Part shown: piece by piece, positions 42,978 through 52,876 of the stretch
Layout of the letters: the number at the start of each line of letters is the position of its first letter
How positions within the stretch are numbered: position 1 is the stretch's first letter
Translations under genes and position numbers: made by a program
The notes under the pieces: model-generated
The model's input: only the letters and a program-made list of their open reading frames with translations
Database searches by the model: none
Told to the model about the DNA's origin: nothing
Source: Shinisaurus crocodilurus
Taxonomy: Eukaryota > Chordata > Lepidosauria > Squamata > Shinisauridae
Direction: 5' to 3'
Length of the DNA: 64,000 bases
Assembly (NCBI GenBank): GCA_021292165.1
Contig: CM037880.1
Span: 145,556,099-145,620,098, forward strand

Positions 42978-43260
42978 TCTCAATTGATTCTAATGGGGAT
43001 GGGGTCCCCCCCCTTTTTAATCCTCCCACCCTTCTGTCTCTCTGTGTGTGTGTAACTTCAGGATGAAACAGGAGAGGGAAGCGTAAATCCCCTCTCCCAA
43101 ACCCCCACTGTCCTGATCCAAATCGAGGGAACACATGCCTACACTCAAGTAAGTAAGCAGAGTTATGTGTGATTAGCAGAACTTTTGGGCTGGCCCTTAA
43201 TGCAGGTTTCAGAGGTGAGGCACTGTGATGTGCAGCTTCTGAGAAGGTAGCCTCGGTGCA
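42650..43260. other. Mixed unassigned sequence
   Basis: GC-rich at 42650-42700. TCTCAGGGCCAAACT is tandemly repeated with variation at 42793-42830. No clear element ends. Confidence 0.35.
42932..42977. repeat. (GAT)n microsatellite
   Basis: Fifteen GAT units. The reverse strand reads as a poly-serine frame, an artefact. Confidence 0.95.
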
Positions 43261-43265
43261 GAATA

Positions 43266-43381
43266 CAGTAATACCTTGGATTGCAAGTAACTTGGTCTGA
43301 GAGCGTTTTGCAAGACAAGCAAAAAAAATTTTTTTTTAATTTTTGACTTGATAAACGAGCAAGGTCTTGCAAGACAAGTCA
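43266..43381. mobile_element. Tigger/pogo-like MITE, fragment D
   Basis: CAGTAATACCTTGGATTGCA preceded by TA, then AGTAACTTGGTCTGAGAGCG as in the left end of copy A. Truncated near 43381. It is not the partner end of fragment C, because both are left-facing. Confidence 0.6.
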
Positions 43382-43440
43382 TATACATACATCACAGTAA
43401 TGGATACTGAGAATAAAGGTCACCACATGCTACCCTGAGT

Positions 43441-43481
43441 GACTCTGTTATTAAACGTCTGCTATGTTTAATAATCGAGTC
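43441..43481. repeat. Short hairpin
   Basis: GACTCTGTTATTAAAC and GTTTAATAATCGAGTC pair at 14 of 16 positions around a 9-nt loop. Function unknown. Confidence 0.5.
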
Positions 43482-43596
43482 AGCCACAGTAGTGTGTAGC
43501 TGGACAGGTTTATTTTGAGCTGAGGCCATGATTATTATTCTAATTGTTTCACCAAACATCCAATATACTAATAGCGATCTCAGTTCTCTGGGTGCT

Positions 43597-44371
43597 GGGC
43601 CTAACTAATGTAGCCAAAATTGCACATCCATACACAAGAGGAAAAATATAGGCATGCTCTGGGGTTTGAAGAAATACCAAAAAAGGGAGGAAGGGGGAAC
43701 CCTCAGGGGAGCAGCCCTCCCTGCAAAAATGCTGAATGGGGACTGAGCATGCTCCCTCCCCACGCGCACCGGATAACTTTTTCGAAATGTAAATTTCAGG
43801 TGCAGGAGGGCAGATCCAGACCAGGACCACAGCAGGAGCAAAAGGTTAATGCCCCCTAACCCCCACATTAATATCCCAATCTTGATTGGGTCCCCTGTGC
43901 TTACTTTACAGTAAAAAGTTATGTCCTTAAAGTAACGTGTAATTGGGCCCAGGACCAGTGCAGGGCAGTTTGGCGCCCCAGGCTGGCCTATATTTAGCGC
44001 CCCCACTCTTGTGCCGGGGGGAGGGCTCCAGAGCAAAGCAGCCGGGAAATGCCTGCTTGCCCAGCGCCCCCCCGCAGCCGCTTTCCCCGCTGCCAACCGG
44101 TCGCCGCCGCCGCCGCGCGTGCTCCTGACCTGGCCTAGCTCCGGGCGCAGAGGAAAGCCGAGCGCGATGGCGAGCCCGCCCGGCGCCCGCAATCCCCCCC
44201 CTGCACAGACCTGGTGGTTGCGGACCAGTGCCTTTGACGGCGAGGCGGCCAGGCAGGGCAGGAGTGCGCCGGCGGCGAGGAAGGAGCGCAGCGTTTCTGC
44301 GCCCTCTTTCGCCACACGCCCTAGGCAGCCGCCTGGGTCTGCCTAGCGGTAGCGCCAGCCCTGATTGGGCC
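43597..44371. mobile_element. MITE family X, copy b, split by a hAT
   Basis: Left GGGCCTAACTAATGTAGCC pairs imperfectly with the right-end GTAACGTGTAATTGGGCC. An interior GCAGATCCAGACCAGGACCA resembles copy c. Its right terminus was the target of the hAT at 43950-44363, which duplicated ATTGGGCC. Confidence 0.5.
43950..44363. mobile_element. GC-rich hAT-like element with perfect 8-bp duplication
   Basis: The 414-bp element starts CAGGACCAGTGCAGGGCAGT and ends GCGGTAGCGCCAGCCCTG. ATTGGGCC is at both sides (43942-43949 and 44364-44371). It is extremely GC- and CpG-rich, including CGCCGCCGCCGCG near 44102. The resulting long frames on both strands (for example 43605-44315) do not resemble proteins. 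Confidence 0.8.
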
Positions 44372-44379
44372 CTGACTGT

Positions 44380-45310
44380 CTGATTGTTTATCCTTTCCTC
44401 CTGCTGCCACATCCTGTCGGCTTCTCTTGTCTGTACATAGGAAAACCTAGTGTAAACCATTACTTTAGACCTGCAGTATGAGAGGGGATAGCATAAAAGA
44501 GATGCAGATACAGCAGCCTTATTGATATACAGCGGACCCAGGGAGGCCTGTGTGCAAAGGAGTATCTTGGAGTATGATTTGGTGGCAGGGGTGCGCGACC
44601 GAGCTAGATAGCAGTGGGAAGTAATGGAAATAAGGGTCCCACCCTTAAAGGCAGCCTAGAAATAATTTAAAATAAATAAATTGAAGGATAGAAAGAGTAA
44701 GAACTTAACACAGTATTTACCACGTCTAGGCAGGGAAAGCAGAGGCAAAGCCATTCTTCTGAGGGAAGAGGATTGCTTGGATTAGCAGGCCTTCTGCTTC
44801 ATTAGGCTTTGACTGAGCAAGTTGGAGCTTAAGTTTGGAAAGGGAACTTTTAGTGATCTTCCCTGCCCTACCTATACTGAAACTCACCATTTTGCAGCAG
44901 GCATCCCCTCAGGAGCTTTAGCTTGCCAATCTGATCAGGTATCCCTTGGATCTGGTAGACAGCATCTGGCACTGTGGCAGAAAAGACGGCATTTGCATTT
45001 TTCCAGAGACACTTCATTTTTGTGACGGGGAGAATCCTAAATGAACTGATGAGTCATGCTGACTCCACTGGGGAAGCCATACTGTCCTGTTCAGCTGTTG
45101 CTGTTGAAATTGAGGGAAGACAGAAGAGTCCGCTGGGCCCATTGCATGAACCTGCCAGTGCTGCCTGGCACTGGCTGCCAGGGGGGCTGAGCCCCCACCC
45201 CAGGAACGTGTCCAGAGTGGGCTTGAGCCCTGCAGCCCCCTGAATTTTACAACCATGAACACCACTGCATTAGCTTTCCAATAAAAAGGAGGATAGTTAG
45301 TGCCTCTCAA
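44380..45310. other. Unassigned sequence
   Basis: No element termini identified. CAGTGCTGCCTGGCACTGGC at 45156 forms a small palindrome. Confidence 0.35.
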
Positions 45311-45319
45311 TATTGGGCA

Positions 45320-45535
45320 CTCAATATTATGGTATCCCTACCGAGTTTTAGACAGGCAATAAAATTGCATTGTTTCGCCAGGCCTTTGACAGATTTTATT
45401 ATTGCTCTGGGTTGTTCTAAAGAAGGTTTTGTTTTGGCCTTTATTCTGTTGAGTTTTTATTTACTGTATTGTTGTTTGAAATTGTACATTGCTTTGAGGG
45501 CCTTGTGGGTAGAAAAGCAATTTATAAATACTTTA
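45320..45535 (+). pseudogene. L2-type LINE 3' terminus, plus orientation
   Basis: The translation FRQAIKLHCFARPLTDFII resembles the L2 C-terminal FRxALKTxLFxxAF region. It is followed by a 3'-UTR with GAGGGCCTTGTGGGTAGAAA and TTTATAAATACTTTAAAT. The adjacent hAT starts at once after it. Confidence 0.6.
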
Positions 45536-45538
45536 AAT

Positions 45539-45817
45539 CAGTGGTGGGAAAACCGTGGCCTGCAGGATGCACGTGGCCCCAGCCACCATGTCTGATTTGG
45601 CAGCAGCAAGAAAGAAGTAACACAAAAGAGGGTGAGTTTAGTGCTATGGAACACTAAAAGGGTCAAATTTAGCTTGTTTGCAAGCAAATTTAACCTTTTT
45701 CGTGCCCTATAGCGCTATGGAGAGGTTCAGCAGCAAACAGCCAGATTTTTTTTCAGAGTGTAGCCAATGGGAGGGGGCAAAAATGGTCCCTGGACCTCCC
45801 TCAGTTGCCCACCTCTG
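45539..45817. mobile_element. hAT-like MITE
   Basis: Starts CAGTGGTGGGAAAACCGTGG and ends CAGTTGCCCACCTCTG. Flanking octamers (CTTTAAAT and TGTTTAAT) match only partly, so the assignment rests on the termini. Confidence 0.55.
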
Positions 45818-45820
45818 TGT

Positions 45821-45862
<42 letters not shown>
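45821..45862. repeat. (AAT)n microsatellite
   Basis: About fourteen units directly after the hAT-like element. Confidence 0.95.
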
Positions 45863-45869
45863 GTTGTTG

Positions 45870-47630
45870 TTGCATGGGCCACTTACAAAATGATTAAAAG
45901 ACCACTTTTTAATAGATGGGCCTATCCAAGCCTATCAATTGTTAGCACTATAGGATTTGTTCCTGGACTGCTGTGAACACACCCATGACTTTCATTTGTA
46001 ACAGGGCCAGATTCCTGGAAGGAGCAGATTGTTCTACTCTTGGCTGATTGCTAAAATGAGTGCATACTGTATATGGGCACTTTTTGTTTCTCCGGTGAGA
46101 AGATAATCCCTCATAATGAGAAGTACCTTGTTCTGAATTTATAAAGTGATTCATGACTTGGAGAACCTTTATGGGAACTGGTTTTACTTGCCTCGGCAAC
46201 ACTACAACAGGCCTGCTGCTTATATTTCATAGCACTTTCTAATGGAAAGATGCCAATTTGATATTTAAATGCATTGTGCCAGTTACTTAAGATGTTGGCT
46301 GGGACTGCATTCCAAAGTACCAGACAGCTCCACTCAAAAGTAAAGTAACTAGCATTTATTGCGAAACAAGGACATTGAGAATTAGTGTTGTGAGAGGGTA
46401 GTCCAACAGCCAGAAACACATTAGAAAAGAGGAAAGACAACATAACAGGCTTGAATCACAGTGGAGCTAACTTGGTTTCTTATTCCAACTTGGATTTTTT
46501 TGGTGCAACTTTGAACAAACATTTCCTTCCTCTATCAAAGCATCAGAAGATAATTCCAGAAATGTAAACCCCATTATAGTTCAATTATAAGTACGTAACG
46601 TATATTCAACTATATCCCTCTCCTATCCAGTTTGATATATTAGGAGGGAGAAAAGGTATTGCTTTAGGTCACTTCCTGAGAAATGCCTTTTTCTCATGGG
46701 CATCTACAGGAACCATAATCTCCAGATTCCCAGCTTGCTTGCTTGCTTGCTTGCTTTTAAAGCAAGTCTCCCACTTGTAGAACCTGAGATATGAAGCAAA
46801 ATGTGCAGCCACTATTCGGCCCATTAATTTAGTGAGAAACTAGCCTGTTCCCACCCTTCAGCATGTTTATCCAATAAATGAAGTCCTAGCAATTGTTAAC
46901 ACACACGCTATCCGGGTGTGTTAACCCTTCTGGGTGTGTTGAGCCTCTTGTGGGGTCTTCCATGTCAGGAAGTAACTGTAGCCTCATTTTTTAAAAAAAG
47001 TAGAAATCCAGGAGATTAGTGTAGCTGAATTTGGGAAGTAGTGTGTCTACCCAAAAACAAAAGGTAGCAGCAAAAACAGGAGTTCATGATCTTTCTAATT
47101 CAGGTCTTGTTAATAATGTCTTTTCTGAGTTTATAAACATTAAAAAATACCCTGATAATGTGTGCAGATAGTTTATCATTATTATACCGATATTGCAGGA
47201 GGCAGGGCTGTGGCTGAGAAAGTGTGGCTTGCACTAGTCCTGCAAAGTAGCCCAGTGGTGTTGTTATTCCCATTTTGCAGGGGTGGGTGGGGTTAGAGTA
47301 GTGTATGACAACTCTGCAGTGTAGTCCAGTGTTGTTATCCAGTCTTCTGGTGTGTGTTGGTATTTTATAGAAATGCAGGGAATGTGAAGTTGATTGTAGC
47401 ATCAGTGTGATCTATTAAGGGCTCTAGGGGGTTGTTTGTGTTTATAGGTTTAAGAGAACTTGCTATTTTTATCTCTTGCAGGATGCCCAAGTGGAGCCTC
47501 TCCCCATATCTCTCTTAGTGCAGACCTTAGAGTTAAGATCGTGTGCCATGCAGCTCCTCAGAAATTAGTGTTTTCTCATGTATTGCAGTAATAAATGAGC
47601 TGTTACGAAGGTTATTGTGTGAATCTGAAT
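45870..47630. other. Unassigned sequence
   Basis: Contains (GCTT)n at 46735-46756 and the small repeat pair GGGTGTGTTAACCC / GGGTGTGTTGAGCC near 46915-46945. Nothing else recognised. Confidence 0.4.
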
Positions 47631-47637
47631 CTATTGA

Positions 47638-47753
47638 CTGGGTTCAGGTAACACAATAACCCACACCCAAAGGCTGAGTATGGGTTGAGTGTGGGTTGTC
47701 ATTGAACCGTGGGTTGTTGTTAAAATATGGGTTATCATGTTGTTTGAACCCAG
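47638..47753. mobile_element. MITE with TIR CTGGGTTCAG
   Basis: CTGGGTTCAGGTAACACAAT on the left pairs with CATGTTGTTTGAACCCAG on the right, and the arms continue into AACCCA / TGGGTTAT. Several GGGTTG repeats fill the centre. The total is 116 bp. Confidence 0.6.
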
Positions 47754-47890
47754 CCATGCTAACAAACCATGGCTCGTAAATGACGAACAACACATGAAGA
47801 CAACCCATGGTTTGTTGTTGGGTTGCAAACTGTGAGTTCTTCATCATGGTTTGTTATCTCTGCTGGGTTCAGACAACACAATAACCCATG
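47754..47890. mobile_element. Adjacent palindromic unit with a second GGGTTCAGACAACAC end
   Basis: TAACAAACCATGG and CCATGGTTTGTT-type arms face each other. CTGGGTTCAGACAACACAAT at 47863 is a second terminus of the same family. The arrangement suggests tandem or nested insertion. Confidence 0.45.
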
Positions 47891-47894
47891 TTTC

Positions 47895-48700
47895 AATAAC
47901 AGCTTCGTCCCTCCCCCTGGAAAAATTCATGTGGATGCCCATGCTTTTCCTCATTCCAGTTATACCAAATATTGGCACAAGAACTACAGAAAGGCAAAGA
48001 TTTAAACTTCATGTACTAATCTGCAGGAGAAAAAGAATTCAGTGTAAAATATCCCTTTCTTGTACACTAATAAGAGTTAATCTTGTATGGCAATACAGTT
48101 AACTGGGCAATCCGACTGTCTTCTCTCAAATCTCTAGTAATTACATATTAGCTATATGTTTTTATATCAGCTATATTTATCGTTTTATTTATTAGCTATA
48201 TTTTTATTGTTTTATTTAGTACTAGTGTTGGATAAATAATGGACATAATTATAAATTATCATTACAATAATAATTATTACAAAATACTGCTACTGATCTG
48301 TAACAGAATGTTTTCTATGTGCTTCATATCTCCATCCAAATGAAAAGTCACTTATTTTATGTTTCCTCCCAGAAATTAGAATATGCTCTTTAAAAATTTG
48401 CAGTATATCAGATTGGACTACTAAAGCTACACAAATAACAACCTAAATGTGCAATATTGATAGCAGCATCTATTGGGACACAATGATCTGGTTTGCACAT
48501 AATGACAACCCATTGCTTTAAAAACTCTGGGTTATTGTGCATGAAAGCATGTCCGCCAGTTGCAAAACCAAAGGCACAAGGGATTTTTGCATGCGAAAAG
48601 GGTGTGTTCTACGATTTACACCCCCTTCGCAGTAAGATATTCATCCTTTCCCCTGCCCCCATCTAGTCCACATGCTGTTGCACGTTTTGCACTTTCCCCC
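47895..48700. other. AT-rich unassigned sequence
   Basis: A tandem GCTATATTTATCGTTTTATTTATTA-like unit (not typed in full) is repeated about 48165-48220. A short hairpin, TTGCACATAATGACAACCCA with TGGGTTATTGTGCAT, lies at 48494-48542 and resembles the GGGTTCAGACAACAC family. Confidence 0.4.
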
Positions 48701-48709
48701 AGGCCTCTA

Positions 48710-49317
48710 GGGGCGGATCTACACCTAAGGTTTATTGCAGTACTGTATCGCTGCTGCATAATCATTCTTTGTTTCTTCCGGAATTTCCGGGACGTTTATC
48801 ATGTTTTTTCAGTTATTGTGGTTCGCTGTCGCAGTACGTGGCTAGTGTGTGCTTAAAGTGGTGCTGTCGTTGCCCGCCTGAGGTGATGCCACAAAAGTGT
48901 CATCACTGGAGTTAGCCAATTGTTTTTGAGGGGCGGGGAAAATGAGGCAGCGTGTGTGTCTCCCAAACTGGTGGGGAAGAGAGGTTATCTGCCATTTGTT
49001 GTTGTGCAGCAGGCATAGGGAAAGAAAAGCTTTTTTTCCTTCTTTTTTTGAAATCTTGGTCCTTTGCACGTTCACTCCTCCACACAGCTGATTAACAAAA
49101 AACAACAACACACCACCCTTTCTCTTAAAGAACTAGTTCCCCTGCATGTTCAAGGCAATGCCCAGTTCTACCACTACAGCGTTAGGTGTGGGGTGGCAAA
49201 CTGGGATGACTGCAGTACATTTAATGAGAGTGTGTCCTGTGAGTAGTGACTGCGGAACGTGAATATAGCAGTACTGTTCTGCTAGCCTGACGATATACCG
49301 TGTAATGTGGATCCAGC
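48710..49317. mobile_element. Harbinger-like element with CTA duplication
   Basis: The left GGGGCGGATCTACACC and right GTGTAATGTGGATCCAGC are inverted repeats. Flanks are CTA on both sides (48707-48709 and 49318-49320). Subterminal GCAGTACTGT occurs near both ends (about 48737 and 49269). Length is 608 bp with no transposase frame. Confidence 0.6.
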
Positions 49318-49579
49318 CTAGGTGCTTGGGAAGGTGCAAAAGTGCACCCCCACGCTTTTTCTAGGGGAAAAAGTTTTGACAGCTAGGCTTCTGACTGGGC
49401 AATGGGTTTTTTGACTGGGACATATGCAGCCATATGTCCTAGTCAAAAGCCACCATTCACTGTCCAAAAACAAAAACAAAAAACCCATTGCCCCTCTTTC
49501 AGGTATTATTTAAGCCCTGCAGTTCACTAGAGGCAGAGGGAGAAATTGGGGAGTGTTTTCACCTGGGCCAGCCTTGACT

Positions 49580-49606
49580 GAGTTTTTGTTTGTTTGTTTG
49601 TTTGTA
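49580..49606. repeat. (TTTG)n microsatellite
   Basis: About five TTTG units just before the L2 fragment. Confidence 0.85.
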
Positions 49607-49609
49607 AAT

Positions 49610-50290
49610 AAATAACATGTACATGAAGCAGCTGGGGGAATTCATCGAGGGATTTGGAGTGAAGTGTCACCAATATGCTGACACCCAACTCTACTGCTCC
49701 GTGTCTTCTGAATCAGATGAGGCTGTGGCGGTGCAGAACCCATGCCTAGATTTGATAAAGAGCTGGAGCTTAATCTTGACAACTAGAGCTTCTAGTTCAG
49801 GGAGATGGTGTTCAACCGGTTCTAGATGGAATTGCACTCCTTCTTCAAGGAACATGTGATGTTTGTAGCATGGGGGTGCTCTGGATTCAAGCTTGCCCTT
49901 AAAGGCCCAGGTGACCTTTGTAGCATGGACTGCCTTTCAACAGCTTTGGGTGAAATGCCAGCTGCCACCTCTCCTGGGCAGATAACCTGGCCATAGTTAT
50001 TCATGCTCTGGTTACTGTAATGCTACGTAGCCTTTGGAAATAGTTTAGAACATTCCGTTATTGAAGAATGTTGCAGCCAGAGGTTTTGGCTGGCACTGCT
50101 TGGTCAGATCATATGTTGCCAGTCTTGAAAAGAACTTCGCTGGCTGCCCACTTGTTTCCAAGCCCAATTCCAAATGATTGTGCTTACTATAGAAGCCCCC
50201 AATGACTTGGGACTCAAGTACTTGCAGGTGCACCTTTTCCCACATCAACCTTAGCCCGGATCAGCTGATGCTCTTCCACTGGAGGTAAGA
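49610..50290 (+). pseudogene. L2-type LINE reverse transcriptase remnant, plus orientation
   Basis: The frame from 49617 gives YMKQLGEFIEGFGVKCHQYA then DTQLYCSVSSESDEAV. This is the L2 RT core, YMKPLGExIRxFGVRCHQYADDTQLY, with one Asp of the catalytic YADD lost. Downstream, decayed text resembles NAAARLLxGxxRxDHITPVL and an FQMIVLTIEAPNDLG-like segment around 50170. It needs several frameshifts. Confidence 0.8.
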
Positions 50291-50349
50291 TTTCTTTCTT
50301 TAAGTGAAAAGAACGGAGTTAAAGTTTGGAGTGATTTCATGTGCTAGGC

Positions 50350-50783
50350 CAGTGATGGCGAACCTTTTTGAGCCCGAGTGCCCAAACTGCAACACAAAAC
50401 CAACTTATTTATTTCAAAGTGCCTTAAATTTGGCAGGAAGGAGGAGGGGGCACTAGCTAATCGCACCCCACTCTGTCTCAGGGCATGGCTCTTCACCAGG
50501 CATGCAAAGATTCAGGCATGCGCGTGCTGTGCTTCTGAGCTGTCTGTTCAGTTAGAAGGAGGGCTGGGTGCCTGCGCAGTCCGCTTCTGGGGGTGGAGAT
50601 GTTGGAGTGTGCCTGCCTGTGGAGGCCAGCAAGGAATGAGTGGAGAGGAGTTACTATGGAATCCTGATGCTGAATGCAGAAGAGGACGGTCTTTTCGCGA
50701 TCTGGTGACCAATGGCTTGAGTGCCCACAGAGAAGTCCCTGCGTGCCAGCTGTGGCACACGTGCCATAGGTTCACCATCACTG
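50350..50783. mobile_element. OC1/OposCharlie-like hAT, non-autonomous
   Basis: The 434-bp element starts CAGTGATGGCGAACCTTTTT and ends with TTCACCATCACTG. Octamers TGCTAGGC and CGCTAGGC flank it (7 of 8). The phrases GAGTGCCCAAACTGCAACAC and AAACCAACTTATTTATTTCA recall the OC1 hAT family, which was reported as horizontally transferred among tetrapods. No transposase remains. Confidence 0.65.
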
Positions 50784-50789
50784 CGCTAG

Positions 50790-51302
50790 GCTCTTTCACA
50801 AGCCAAAGCAGAAATCTAAGAAATGCTAGGAAAGTTTTCACACAACACAAACCAGCAAGCACAGAGCAACTTCTATGGCTGTTTTCAGTATATTGAAAAG
50901 GAATTGTTTAAAAAAGAAGCAGCCAGTCTCTCAACATCACATCCCTAAATTTTCTGATTGCTACCTGAGTCCATTAATCAATTCATATAACATGTAGAGA
51001 ATTTCCAATATGCAGATACTCATTCTTACTGGGCCACTAATGTATTTGTTTCCAGAAACCTTTACAAGGACTCATCTCACATTATTTAAATAATTAAGGA
51101 AAAGTAAGCTGATCCCAACATAGTGGGTCAAATACCTTCCCACACTTCTTAAGCCAAAAGTTTTAATAACCATTTTTTAGTTTTCTATTTGTGGCTGCTG
51201 GTTCTGTTCTCGGTCTTCCCCTTCCCTCCCCCCCGCTTCCCCCATCTTAATTATGAAGTTAAAACATATATGTTCTGTGTTAAACATTTTATCTATCCAT
51301 CC

Positions 51303-51337
<35 letters not shown>

Positions 51338-51590
51338 TATGAACTCACATAAACCCATTTTAAATGTTTTTCATAGCAATGTATTAACTTTGTACCAGAT
51401 TCAGATGATTAGTAAACATTATTATAACTGTATTCCTAGAAATAGGAGTAGCAAAGTGTATTTGTATGTGTCTGTGTGTGTGTGTAAATCTCAGTGTATG
51501 CATATGAGACAAAATGAAAGAGGTAGAAAGAGAGCAAGCACACACCAGGAATTATCTATGCATAAAGAAATTAAAAAAGATTTTTTTTCC
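50790..51590. other. Unassigned sequence with CA repeats
   Basis: (AC)n at 51306-51333 and a TG tract at 51472-51485. No element termini. Confidence 0.45.
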
Positions 51591-51595
51591 AGAGC

Positions 51596-51830
51596 AATTG
51601 AAGCCCATCTCCTGAACAATGACGACAGCTCCTCATTTTCGACAACAATAGAGGGCACGTAGGAGTCAGCTCATTAGAATATCTGTGGCTCTTTTCTGTT
51701 CTCTCTGCATTAAGCCCCCATAATGTCAGTTGTCACTTATTAATGACAATTAACTAGTAATCAGTAGTGAGACTCTTCGAGGTGGTCCTCGCCTGACAGG
51801 TGAAGAAAGAGAACATTGCGTAGTGCTATG
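51596..51830. promoter_or_regulatory. Candidate conserved non-coding element
   Basis: A repeat-free block without a plausible exon. It has closely packed TTATTAATGACAATTAACTA and GTAATCAG sites, which are TAAT/ATTA homeodomain cores. It also has CAGCTCATTAG and the E-box-like CACCTG-inverse CAGGTG near 51797. Composition differs from flanking microsatellites. Conservation cannot be tested here, so this is inference. Confidence 0.3.
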
Positions 51831-51834
51831 CAGT

Positions 51835-52255
51835 GACATGGAACCTTCAAAGGGAGCACCACATTTCCATAAATTATTTCAGAAAGAAAATTTCTTTTAT
51901 ACATTCTCTTTAAAGCTTAGGGATCTTTAACCCTAAAAGGACTATGCTGATTTTGCTGGCCTCACCTCCTCTCTAGGCTGTTACTACTGCAACAAAATCT
52001 GAAAGCAACTGGCACTATCCTAGAATCAGGGTGTGATTCAAGGCCTGGACTAGCTATGAATCCATCCAGTGTCCTTATAGATTCTATCATCCTATGCAAG
52101 AAACAATTTACCACTTACCACCTTGGGAAACAAGAGGATAATAGATAAGATTTATAAGAAACCTTTCCACACATTTCGGTTACTCTTTGTTTATGTATAC
52201 AATAGGTATACTTTTTTTTGATCCAGAAGAAATACATGCTGTTACAAATCTGAGT
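51835..52255. other. Unassigned sequence
   Basis: No recognised structure. Confidence 0.4.
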
Positions 52256-52261
52256 GGTGAT

Positions 52262-52291
52262 TTCCTTCCTTCCTTCCTTCCTTCTTTCCTT

Positions 52292-52335
<44 letters not shown>
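52262..52335. repeat. Compound (TTCC)n-(TA)n microsatellite
   Basis: About eight TTCC-type units run directly into about twenty TA units. Confidence 0.95.
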
Positions 52336-52336
<1 letters not shown>

Positions 52337-52564
52337 CATAGCAGGGGATAATGCCTGCCAGCTCCCTCTAATCAATTACATCCCTGGACCTTCCTCTCTT
52401 TACTTAGCTTTTTAATGGGTTGGGGCTGACCTTGCTAATAAAAAATAAATAAATACAGTACGTGTTATTAAACACTTAAAATTGTATATAATGGCACTTG
52501 GGTTTAGCCTAGGCCAATCCAAAAGGTACTTACTAGCGAGTAAGCACTATTACTCACTATTACA

Positions 52565-52834
52565 GGGTGCATTTTCCATAATCACCACCCAAGCGCTGCT
52601 TGGTGTGTCATCCGAACCCCAGGCAGCATGGCTTGTTGGAGTGAGAAGCAACCCTCCAATAACCCACGGGCTGTTGTAGGGTTACTGGAGGGTTCTTTCC
52701 CCCTCCAGCAAGCAATGCCACCCGGGTTCAGATGACACAATAAGCTGCACCCCAGCGGTGATTTTGGAAATCACACCCAGCATGCACCGTGATTTAAATA
52801 AGCCACCGTAGCTTATTTAAATCGCAGTGCATGC
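52565..52834. mobile_element. Back-to-back palindromic elements
   Basis: The first inverted repeat has 100-bp arms (52565-52665 and 52679-52778). GGGTGCATTTTCCATAATCA faces GATTTTGGAAATCACACCC, with further pairing through AACCCTCCAATAACCC and GGGTTACTGGAGGGTT. A second palindrome follows at once: GCATGCACCGTGATTTAAAT and ATTTAAATCGCAGTGCATGC (52780-52834). It contains TCATCCGAACCCC/GGGTTCAGATGA, linking it to the GGGTTCAGACA family. Confidence 0.65.
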
Positions 52835-52876
52835 CACGGTGGCGCCTTATTTTGATCATGCATGCCAGGTCACTGA

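Noticed and set aside
43605..44460. Long minus-strand frames (236 and 177 codons) over a CpG-rich block
   Set aside because: The block is a hAT insertion with perfect 8-bp duplications. The frames result from lack of stops in GC-rich DNA.
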